Source: an uncultured Thiotrichaceae bacterium (GTDB lineage: Bacteria > Pseudomonadota > Gammaproteobacteria > Thiotrichales > Thiotrichaceae). From it: DNA of 20,598 nt. The notes under the pieces are model-generated. The model worked only from the letters and a program-made list of their open reading frames with translations. It was not told where the DNA came from and did not search any database. Below are positions 14,480 to 20,598 of the stretch, one piece after another. Location: assembly GCA_902727945.1 (NCBI GenBank), contig CACVAV010000275.1:1-20598 (forward strand), written 5' to 3'. Positions within the stretch are counted from its first letter, which is position 1. The number at the start of each line of letters is the position of its first letter. A program made the position numbers and the translations under genes.

Positions 14480-15445
14480 ATGTTGCTATCTATTACTCTC
14501 ATTATCATAGGCTTAGCTATTATCGCCTGGAGTTCGGACAAATTTGTCGATGGCGCATCAGCCTTAGCAAAGATAACCGGCATACCACCACTGATCATTG
14601 GTATGGTCATCATGGGCTTTGGTACATCCGCACCCGAAATGCTGGTCTCAGCCTCAGCCGCTTTAAACGGCACACCCGGCCTCGCGCTCGGTAATGCAAT
14701 TGGTTCAAACATCACCAATATCGCTCTGATTCTTGGTGTTACCGCCCTGCTGATTGCAGTCCCGGTACAATCAACCATCGTAAGACGGGAAATTCCCCTG
14801 GTATTCCTGGCGGGTGTTTTTTCCTGGTGGTTAATCCGCGATGGCGCTATCACACGTACGGATGGCATTCTGCTGATCATTGCTCTGTTTGCTCTGTTAG
14901 GCTGGATGGTTTATGCCGCAAAAACCCAACAGGATCAACCATTTGAAGAAGAAGTCAATGAAGCCACAGAAGAAGATGACCTTACTTACAAACAGGCTGT
15001 ATTCTGGACATTAGCCGGGCTGGTTCTACTGGTAATCAGCTCCAAAATGCTGGTAGAAGGTGCAACAAACATTGCTCAGTTCTTTGGCGTCAGCGATTTG
15101 GTGATCGGCCTGACTATTGTTGCCATTGGTACCAGCCTGCCTGAACTGGCAGCCTCTATTTCCAGTGTACGTAAAGGTGAAGTCAATCTTGCGGTTGGTA
15201 ATATTATCGGCTCTAACTTGTTCAATAATTTAGCTGTCATGGGCATAGCGGCCATAATAGCGCCCTTCAGTACGCCGGAAGACGTGCTGACGCGGGACTT
15301 GCCTATCATGCTGGCCTTGACTGCCCTGATTGTCGTATTCACCTTCACGCCGCCTAAACGGTATATTATTAGTCGCTGGGAAGCAGCGGTCTTGTTAAGT
15401 ATCTTTGTCGCTTATCAATTACTGCTCTATTTCCAGAGCGTATAA
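14480..15445 (+). CDS. yrbG: Calcium/sodium antiporter (CaCA family, YrbG-like)
   Basis: This inner-membrane cation/Ca2+ exchanger has about ten membrane helices in two inverted repeats. Each repeat carries the family alpha motif: GFGTSAPEMLVSASAAL with GNAIGSNITNI in the first, and AIGTSLPELAASISS with GNIIGSNLFNN in the second. The acidic residues of both PE motifs are the expected ion ligands. The loop between the halves is acidic (EEEVNEATEEDD). From the ATG at 14480 it is 321 residues; an in-frame TTG at 14462 would add six, but GGGTG lies at a good distance for the ATG. It heads the conserved Kdo/LPS-transport gene order. Actual ion specificity is not certain. Confidence 0.92.
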   Translation: MLLSITLIIIGLAIIAWSSDKFVDGASALAKITGIPPLIIGMVIMGFGTSAPEMLVSASAALNGTPGLALGNAIGSNITNIALILGVTALLIAVPVQSTIVRREIPLVFLAGVFSWWLIRDGAITRTDGILLIIALFALLGWMVYAAKTQQDQPFEEEVNEATEEDDLTYKQAVFWTLAGLVLLVISSKMLVEGATNIAQFFGVSDLVIGLTIVAIGTSLPELAASISSVRKGEVNLAVGNIIGSNLFNNLAVMGIAAIIAPFSTPEDVLTRDLPIMLALTALIVVFTFTPPKRYIISRWEAAVLLSIFVAYQLLLYFQSV

Positions 15446-15507
15446 AACGATGCATCAATTTAACAGCAACAATAAAACGATGATTGATTAACCGCACTGA
15501 GGCATAA

Positions 15508-16482
15508 ATGAGCCATAGAAAAAAAGACCTGAAGGCGTTGGCACAAGCCGTTATTCAAACTGAAATAACGGCTTTAAGCGTACTACCTGAACGTATTGAT
15601 GAGCAGTTCGTTGCCGCCTGTGAAACCATCCTTGAATGCAAGGGCAGAGTGATTGTCTCAGGCATGGGCAAGTCCGGCCATATTGGTAACAAGATGGCCG
15701 CAACACTGGCCAGCACCGGTACACCCGCCTTCTTTGTCCACCCCGGCGAAGCCAGTCATGGCGACCTCGGTATGATTGTTGATGGTGACGTGGTCATTCT
15801 GCTATCAAATTCAGGCAGCACTGATGAGTTGTTATCTATCATGCCGGTATTGCGACGACTGGATGTCAGGATGATTGCGATGACCGGCCACCCGGACTCT
15901 GAAATGGCGCGTGCTGCCCATTTTCACATTGACACCTCGGTTGACTGTGAAGCCTGCCCACTTGGGCTGGCACCCACTTCCAGCACCACCGCAGCACTGG
16001 TCATGGGAGATGCACTGGCGATTTCATTGCTGGAAGCCCGTGGGTTCACCGCCGAAGATTTTGCCCGCTCACACCCGGGCGGGCGGCTGGGCAAACGCTT
16101 ACTGGTGCATGTTCAGGACATTATGCACACTGGTGCAGAAATACCGAAGGTCTTACCGCAAGCTGACATTCGTGAAACCATACTGGAAATCACACGACAA
16201 GGGCTGGGTATGACAACAGTTGTCGATGAGAATGATCAGTTATTAGGTATTTTCACAGATGGCGATTTACGCCGCTCTTTTGAAAACAGTAATGATATGC
16301 GGGGCACTCAGGTAAAAGACCTGATGACCCGGCATTCGATGACTATTTCACCGGAAGCACTGGCGGTCAGTGCGCTTAATGCCATGCAGGACAAATCGAT
16401 TACCGTACTTCCCGTAGTGCAGGAAGATAAAATTGTCGGTATTATCCATATGCATGACTTATTAAGAGCGGGAATTGTCTAG
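15508..16482 (+). CDS. kdsD: Arabinose-5-phosphate isomerase
   Basis: KdsD interconverts ribulose-5-phosphate and arabinose-5-phosphate, the first step of Kdo synthesis. The 324-residue protein has an N-terminal SIS domain (SGMGKSGHIGNKMAATLAS, with the HPGEASHGDLGM active-site segment) and two C-terminal CBS domains starting near DIMHTGAEIP and DLMTRHSMTIS. Length agrees with E. coli KdsD (328). TGAGG precedes the ATG by about 6 nt. The 62-bp gap from yrbG holds two copies of ATAAAACGATG, 30 bp apart. Its TAG stop shares one base with the GTG start of kdsC. Confidence 0.96.
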   Translation: MSHRKKDLKALAQAVIQTEITALSVLPERIDEQFVAACETILECKGRVIVSGMGKSGHIGNKMAATLASTGTPAFFVHPGEASHGDLGMIVDGDVVILLSNSGSTDELLSIMPVLRRLDVRMIAMTGHPDSEMARAAHFHIDTSVDCEACPLGLAPTSSTTAALVMGDALAISLLEARGFTAEDFARSHPGGRLGKRLLVHVQDIMHTGAEIPKVLPQADIRETILEITRQGLGMTTVVDENDQLLGIFTDGDLRRSFENSNDMRGTQVKDLMTRHSMTISPEALAVSALNAMQDKSITVLPVVQEDKIVGIIHMHDLLRAGIV

Positions 16483-17012
16483 TGGATTTAATCCGGGAAA
16501 AAGCCAGCAAGATTCAACTTGTCATTTTTGATGTGGATGGCGTGCTAACCGATGGCAGCCTGTATTTTGATAATCAGGGCCAGGAATACAAAGCTTTCAA
16601 TGTCAAAGACGGCCTTGGCATGCGCATGTTAATGGACAGCGGCGTCAAACTGGCCATTATCACCGGACGACAATCAGATCTGGTCACACACCGGGCAAAT
16701 AATCTAAAAATCCCGCCGGAATTAATTTATCAGGGCTGTGCTGATAAACGCGTTGCCTTTGCTGAACTATGCGCGCAAACCGGCATCAAACCAGAACATA
16801 TTGCTTATGTGGGTGACGATATGATTGACTTGCCGGTGATGAGTAAAGTTGGTCTGGCCATTGCGGTGGCAGATGCACATTATTCGGTAAAACAGCGTGC
16901 TGCCTGGATTACTGAAAAACCGGGCGGTAAAGGTGCTGCACGGGAAGTGTGTGATAGGCTACTGGAAGCACAAGGTAAGTCAGATGCACTATTGGCTGGT
17001 TATTTAGCGTGA
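16482..17012 (+). CDS. kdsC: 3-deoxy-D-manno-octulosonate 8-phosphate phosphatase
   Basis: KdsC removes the phosphate from Kdo-8-phosphate, yielding Kdo. The 176-residue HAD-superfamily (C0 type) protein has the nucleophile motif DVDGVLTDG (D17, D19), the conserved AIITGRQS segment, and the motif YVGDDMIDLPVM near the C-terminus that binds Mg2+. It starts with GTG, overlapping the kdsD stop by one base, and its TGA stop overlaps the GTG of lptC by three bases. It is a little shorter than the E. coli enzyme (188). Confidence 0.95.
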   Translation: MDLIREKASKIQLVIFDVDGVLTDGSLYFDNQGQEYKAFNVKDGLGMRMLMDSGVKLAIITGRQSDLVTHRANNLKIPPELIYQGCADKRVAFAELCAQTGIKPEHIAYVGDDMIDLPVMSKVGLAIAVADAHYSVKQRAAWITEKPGGKGAAREVCDRLLEAQGKSDALLAGYLA

Positions 17013-17593
17013 ACAAAAGCCACATCGTACTGGTCTTAGGCCTGTTGGCGGTCATTATGATCAGTAATCTGGAAGATTATATCAGCAGCCCTGAATTCAG
17101 TTTCGGCGAAAGAGACAGTGATGCCGTTGACTATTATCTCACCGACTTTAAGCTCAGCGCAATCACCGATGAGGGTAAAATCAGTCACACTCTGTCAGGT
17201 GATTATCTGGCTCATTGGCAACAGCGTAAAACCAGCTTTATTATCAGGCCTGAACTGACCAGTAATGATGATAATGCCACGGATGCACAGCGCACTACAA
17301 AGGCCGATGCGATCAAACTGAATGCAGAAGAAGCCGTATTAGATCATAGCACCAATACGGCTGAACTCAGCGGTCAGGTTAACCTACTGGTTGATAATGA
17401 TCAGTCACCACAACTCACATTAAAAACGGCACAGCTACAGTACCAAATCGATAACAAACACATTACCACTACTGAGGCAGTGCGGATTACCACACCTCAG
17501 CTTCAATTATCAGGCACCGGACTGGACATCAAACTGGACGAGTCTTATCTGAGGTTAAATACGAATGTCAAATCAACTTATCAAGCCAATTAA
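17009..17593 (+). CDS. lptC: LPS export ABC transporter periplasmic protein LptC
   Basis: LptC is the bitopic inner-membrane component that takes LPS from LptB2FG and passes it to LptA. The 194-residue protein has one N-terminal membrane helix (about residues 5-19) and a periplasmic beta-jellyroll domain with the DYYLTDFKLSAITDEGK region typical of the family. It starts with GTG in a GTGA overlap with the kdsC stop, and its last 29 bp overlap the start of lptA. LptC is poorly conserved, so the call leans on topology and on its position between kdsC and lptA. Confidence 0.92.
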   Translation: MNKSHIVLVLGLLAVIMISNLEDYISSPEFSFGERDSDAVDYYLTDFKLSAITDEGKISHTLSGDYLAHWQQRKTSFIIRPELTSNDDNATDAQRTTKADAIKLNAEEAVLDHSTNTAELSGQVNLLVDNDQSPQLTLKTAQLQYQIDNKHITTTEAVRITTPQLQLSGTGLDIKLDESYLRLNTNVKSTYQAN

Positions 17594-18089
17594 GGTTCTG
17601 CTGGGCACACTGCTGCTCAGCTTCAGTGCGCAAGCAGCCGCATTGAGCAGCGATGTCGAAAAACCAGTGAGCATCGAAGCTAACTCAGTGGTGTTTAATA
17701 AAAATGCAGGCACAGCTGTCTATGCCGGGCGGGTTGAAATTATTCAGGGCACCTTGCGCATTATTGCTGATCGTATTGAAATTAACGCACCCAAGAATGA
17801 AGTCCAGACCATTAAGGCCACCGGCAACCCCGTGCAGTTCAAACAAACCATGGATACCGGCAAACAAGCGGTCGGACAGGCCAAACTACTGATGTATTAC
17901 GTGACCCAGAAGCGCCTGCAACTCAGCGGTAACGCCAGCTTAAAACAAGACAAAGACGCCTTCACCAGTAACATTATCGAATATTCCACTGCTACCGGTG
18001 AACTCAAAGCAGGTGGCAATCAGGCTCAGCAAGGTGGTAAACCCGGACGTGTGAAAGCCATTTTCTACCCGACTAATAAGGCACAATAA
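17565..18089 (+). CDS. lptA: LPS transport periplasmic protein LptA
   Basis: LptA polymerises into the periplasmic bridge that carries LPS from LptC to LptD. The 174-residue precursor has a signal peptide (hydrophobic core VLLGTLLLSF, cleavage after about AQA at residue 24) and an OstA-like beta-jellyroll domain (PVSIEANSVVFNKNAGTAVY, then GRVEIIQGTLRI). The start lies inside lptC; GAGG sits 10 nt upstream of the ATG. lptB follows after 5 bp. Length is close to the E. coli protein (185). Confidence 0.94.
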   Translation: MSNQLIKPIKVLLGTLLLSFSAQAAALSSDVEKPVSIEANSVVFNKNAGTAVYAGRVEIIQGTLRIIADRIEINAPKNEVQTIKATGNPVQFKQTMDTGKQAVGQAKLLMYYVTQKRLQLSGNASLKQDKDAFTSNIIEYSTATGELKAGGNQAQQGGKPGRVKAIFYPTNKAQ

Positions 18090-18094
18090 GCACA

Positions 18095-18820
18095 GTGGCT
18101 ATTCTTCGTGCGGAACACCTGCAAAAAAGTTATAAAAAACGTCAAATACTGAAAGACGTTAATCTGGAAGTTAACGGAGCTGAAGTCGTTGGTTTACTGG
18201 GGCCGAATGGCGCAGGGAAAACCACCTGTTTCTACATGATTGTCGGGCTGGTCGGGCCGGATGGTGGCAAGATATTTATCGACGATAAAGACATTACTCA
18301 GGCACCGATGCACGAGCGGGCAAAGGCAGGGCTGGGTTACCTCGCTCAGGAGGCCAGCGTCTTTCGTAAACTCAGTGTGGCACACAATATTCTGGCGATT
18401 CTTGAGTTACGCAAAGACCTTAATCGTCAACAACGACGTGAAAAACTGGAGTCACTGCTGGAAGAATTCCAGATCAGCCACCTGCGTGACAGTTTAGGCA
18501 TTAGCCTGTCCGGTGGTGAACGTCGCAGACTGGAAATTGCCCGCGCACTGGCCACTGATCCGGCATTTATCCTACTGGATGAACCGTTTGCCGGAGTTGA
18601 TCCTATTTCGGTGATTGAGATTCAGAAAATTATCCGCCATCTGGTTGAACGTAATATTGGTGTGCTGATTACGGATCACAGTGTGCGGGAGACCCTGGGT
18701 ATTTGTCACCGTGCTTATATTCTCAGTGAAGGTACGATCCTGACATCCGGCACACCCGAAGATATTCTCAATAATGAGCAAGCGCGAAAAGTCTATTTAG
18801 GCGAAAATTTTAGCTTATAG
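18095..18820 (+). CDS. lptB: LPS export ABC transporter ATP-binding protein LptB
   Basis: LptB is the cytoplasmic ATPase that powers LPS extraction by LptB2FGC. The 241-residue protein has Walker A GPNGAGKTT, a Q-loop within GYLAQEASVF, the ABC signature LSGGERRRLEIARAL, Walker B FILLDEPFAGVDP and the switch histidine in LITDHSVRET. The sequence and 241-residue length are those of the LptB subfamily. It starts with GTG and has only a weak, distant AAGG upstream, so translation is probably coupled to lptA. In many Gammaproteobacteria rpoN follows; here it does not. Confidence 0.97.
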   Translation: MAILRAEHLQKSYKKRQILKDVNLEVNGAEVVGLLGPNGAGKTTCFYMIVGLVGPDGGKIFIDDKDITQAPMHERAKAGLGYLAQEASVFRKLSVAHNILAILELRKDLNRQQRREKLESLLEEFQISHLRDSLGISLSGGERRRLEIARALATDPAFILLDEPFAGVDPISVIEIQKIIRHLVERNIGVLITDHSVRETLGICHRAYILSEGTILTSGTPEDILNNEQARKVYLGENFSL

Positions 18821-18893
18821 ACCGCTTGAAAACTGAACGTCAACTGTATGACATAAAACTCAATACCGCTTGTCTATCAAACAGTTACCTGCC

Positions 18894-18950
18894 CTTGTTA
18901 GCAGAACTTTGTGCGTATAGTATTGTCTTATGACAATAATAACTAACAAG
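18894..18950. repeat. Nested inverted repeats at the SPOR-lipoprotein promoter
   Basis: Outer arms CTTGTTAG (18894-18901) and CTAACAAG (18943-18950) are exact complements 41 bp apart. Inside lies TATTGTC-ttat-GACAATA (18921-18938), a perfect 7-bp dyad. A -10-like TATAGT (18916-18921) touches the inner dyad, with a weak -35, TTGTTA (18895-18900), at a short 15-bp spacing. The right outer arm ends next to the AGAGG ribosome-binding site. This looks like an operator region or a 5' hairpin. Confidence 0.55.
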
Positions 18951-18962
18951 AGGTCTATAACA

Positions 18963-19805
18963 ATGCGTCATGCTATCCGTACTACTTTACTTCTTTCATC
19001 CACCGCATTATTCGCGGCGGCATGTACCAATATGCCGATGGAAGGACAGAACACAGCTTATAACACCGGAGGCTACAACACTACACCCGCACCCACCGCT
19101 AATGTACCTGAAGCAGGGCCACTGTCTGCAACGGCTCCGGCAGTCAATAATACACCGCTTGTTGCAGCGAATGTACCTGTCGCAACGGCACCACAGAATA
19201 TACCTGTTGCTACTGTGCCACAAGTGCCGGTACCGGCCGCAACCAATTATAATCCGGTAGCCGCCACCAGCAATAACAATGCTTACGGTACTTATGCCGC
19301 AGCACCCGCACAGACTACGCCGACGTACTCAAACCCGCCGGCAAACACAGTAGTCGACTACAGCCAGCCGCAAAACACTGCAAATAACAGCTATACCAAT
19401 TACGGCACAGGTAATGCCGCTGCACCCACTAATACAGCAGCCGCCAATCCGGCTGTGACAAATTATTACCCGGACAACACTAATTATGACACCTATGCCA
19501 ATAATAATGCAGGCAATAATGGCGATAGCTATACAAACACAGGGAACACAAGTGCATCCGGCGGTTATAATACTGCCTCAGCCACGGGTAGTTCAGCGAT
19601 ACAGATTTTTGCATCAGGTAGTCAGGCAAAAGCTGAGCAAATTAGCCAGAATATCCGTAGCCAGGGGCTTCCTGCCGTTGTTGATGTAGTCAATGGTTTG
19701 TACAAAGTGCGTGTCCCCTACCCTGACGCCGGTGCAGCACGCGCTAACCTGATTCGTGTGCGTCAGGCTTCAGGTGAAGCAGGTGCATTTGTCACCACAC
19801 GTTAA
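18963..19805 (+). CDS. SPOR-domain lipoprotein with low-complexity linker
   Basis: The 280-residue precursor has a signal peptide ending in LFAAAC, with C21 as the probable lipidated residue and Thr at +2, which favours the outer membrane. Residues 22-211 are low complexity, rich in Asn, Ala, Thr, Pro, Tyr and Val, with short repeated phrases such as NVPVAT and IPVATVPQVP. No Lys or Arg occurs between residue 22 and K223. The C-terminus (212-280) is a SPOR-like domain (IQIFASGSQAKAEQISQNI, then LYKVRV), which in known proteins binds denuded septal peptidoglycan. The ATG at 18963 has AGAGG about 9 nt upstream; an in-frame ATG at 18930 lies inside the dyad and is rejected. No RlpA catalytic domain is present. 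A septal or envelope role is inferred. Confidence 0.82.
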   Translation: MRHAIRTTLLLSSTALFAAACTNMPMEGQNTAYNTGGYNTTPAPTANVPEAGPLSATAPAVNNTPLVAANVPVATAPQNIPVATVPQVPVPAATNYNPVAATSNNNAYGTYAAAPAQTTPTYSNPPANTVVDYSQPQNTANNSYTNYGTGNAAAPTNTAAANPAVTNYYPDNTNYDTYANNNAGNNGDSYTNTGNTSASGGYNTASATGSSAIQIFASGSQAKAEQISQNIRSQGLPAVVDVVNGLYKVRVPYPDAGAARANLIRVRQASGEAGAFVTTR

Positions 19806-19824
19806 ATACAGGACAACAACATAG

Positions 19825-19855
19825 AAAACCAGTCTGCTATAACAGGCTGGTTTTT
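19825..19855. terminator. Bidirectional terminator overlapping the cvfB 3' end
   Basis: AAAACCAGTCTG (19825-19836) pairs with CAGGCTGGTTTT (19843-19854) through 12 bp with one G-U, around a 6-nt loop, and T5 follows at 19851-19855. The right arm encodes the last codons of the convergent S1-domain gene. It ends the SPOR-lipoprotein transcript and could also serve the opposite strand through the A4 run. Confidence 0.8.
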
Positions 19856-20598
19856 CCGGGTTCCAGTTTTATTATTTTCTGCTTATACAACTGCCCCAAA
19901 GCACGCTTAAACTGCGCCTTACTGACCTGAAATTCTTTATAAATCAGCTCTGGTGGCGTTTTATCACTGAATTCCGAACTGCCACCGTTTGCCCGTAAAT
20001 GCTCAACGATATTAGCGATTAAATCATCAGTGACTAACCTGCTCTTTCCCGGTTCCTGCAAACTCAGGTCAATTTTCATGTCATCACGCACCAGTTTAAT
20101 ATAAGCCTCCACCTTATCACCTACTTTCAACGCCTGAAAAGTTTCATTCTCATACAGTTGCCCCAGATGTGTATGATTAATGACAGCCTTATAACCCAGC
20201 TCCGAGCGCCCATAAATCAATAGATCCACTCTTTGGCCCACCGTAAAATAATGCCCCAACTCACTCAAATACTTCGATAACCGCGAAGTGGCAATAATAC
20301 TTTCAGTACGCTCATCCAGGTGCGTATAGACAACGTACTTTTCTCCCTTTTGCATACGGGCTTCCTGTTCACTCAGCGGCACCAGCAGATCCTTGGGCAA
20401 ACCCCAGTCCAGAAAAGCACCGGGCCGCGCCGTATCCACCACCTCCAGGCAAGCACATTCGCCGACCTGCACCAACGGTGTTTCTGTTGTGGCAATCAGC
20501 CGGTCTTCAGAATCCAGATAGATAAACACTTCCAGCTCATCATCAACCTCACAACCTTCCGGCATATAACGCCGTGGCAATAAAATCTCACCGTACTT
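19837..20598 (-). CDS. CvfB-type S1 RNA-binding protein (5' end outside window)
   Basis: The open frame runs to the right edge of the window, so the N-terminus is missing; 253 codons are visible. The first visible residues, KYGEILLPRRYMPEG followed by DDELEVFIYLDSEDRLIATTE, are the first S1-like domain of the CvfB/YitL family. A further S1-like domain follows (VVDTARPGAFLDWGLPKDLLVP), then another S1 segment around VGDKVEAYIKLVRDDMKIDLSL, and a C-terminal winged helix (PPELIYKEFQVSKAQFKRALGQLY). The family binds RNA; S. aureus CvfB affects virulence-factor expression, and the role in Gammaproteobacteria is not established. The internal ATGs near 20580 are not the true start. Confidence 0.88.
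   Translation of the reverse strand, partial: KYGEILLPRRYMPEGCEVDDELEVFIYLDSEDRLIATTETPLVQVGECACLEVVDTARPGAFLDWGLPKDLLVPLSEQEARMQKGEKYVVYTHLDERTESIIATSRLSKYLSELGHYFTVGQRVDLLIYGRSELGYKAVINHTHLGQLYENETFQALKVGDKVEAYIKLVRDDMKIDLSLQEPGKSRLVTDDLIANIVEHLRANGGSSEFSDKTPPELIYKEFQVSKAQFKRALGQLYKQKIIKLEPGKTSLL

Noticed and set aside
15442..15482. Two copies of ATAAAACGATG, 30 bp apart, between yrbG and kdsD, considered as a regulatory repeat
   Set aside because: Only two imperfectly extended copies in an AT-rich gap, and one overlaps the end of yrbG coding sequence; chance duplication is sufficient.
18970..19260. Alternative-frame open reading frames inside the SPOR lipoprotein gene
   Set aside because: They arise from the repetitive low-complexity codons; the main frame has a signal peptide, lipobox and SPOR domain.

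Overview
The window reads as chromosomal core DNA of a Gammaproteobacterium with an outer membrane. It has an aa3-type cytochrome c oxidase, a Kdo/LPS-transport operon in the gammaproteobacterial order (yrbG-kdsD-kdsC-lptC-lptA-lptB), and RlmJ and LpxH. Gene order resembles the Pseudomonas and Burkholderia cox loci, but the genus cannot be named from sequence alone. I see no tRNA, rRNA, CRISPR array, insertion sequence, prophage or obvious horizontally acquired island.

Left part (1-9946), cytochrome c oxidase biogenesis. A minus-strand pair, a TlpA-like thioredoxin and heme A synthase (ctaA), diverges from a plus-strand group: DUF2244, ctaB (heme O synthase), DUF2970 and an unrecognised 67-residue helical protein. 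After a 298-bp AT-rich gap with a promoter and a long-spaced inverted repeat comes the structural operon: coxB (CuA plus fused cytochrome c domain), coxA, a 40-residue membrane protein, ctaG/cox11 and coxC. An intrinsic terminator sits inside this operon after coxA, and another follows coxC. A minus-strand DUF2909 gene faces SURF1 head to head across about 14 bp. SURF1 overlaps a Sco-like membrane thioredoxin-fold protein. CtaB and CtaA make heme O and heme A, Cox11 serves CuB, and SURF1, the Sco-like protein, the TlpA-like protein and the small membrane proteins are likely assembly or redox helpers.

Middle part (9947-14247). A bidirectional terminator separates the cox block from a minus-strand DUF2189 membrane protein. 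Then come lpxH (lipid A synthesis), convergent with a two-domain AhpD-like carboxymuconolactone decarboxylase family protein, then rlmJ (23S rRNA m6A2030 methyltransferase) and a DUF533/TerB-like protein, all three on the minus strand.

Right part (14462-20598). yrbG, kdsD, kdsC, lptC, lptA and lptB are tightly packed, with overlapping or nearly abutting genes from kdsD onward. They make Kdo and carry LPS to the outer membrane. The usual downstream rpoN is absent. Instead there is a SPOR-domain lipoprotein with a 200-residue Asn/Ala/Thr/Pro/Tyr-rich linker that lacks Lys and Arg, preceded by nested inverted repeats. The window ends in a convergent, 5'-truncated CvfB-type S1 RNA-binding gene.

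I did not find a convincing undescribed multi-gene system. The more interesting items are local: the intra-operon terminator, dyads at the coxB, SPOR-lipoprotein and CMD-protein starts, the Sco-like protein without the expected copper-ligand His, the low-complexity SPOR lipoprotein, and the small unrecognised protein after DUF2970.
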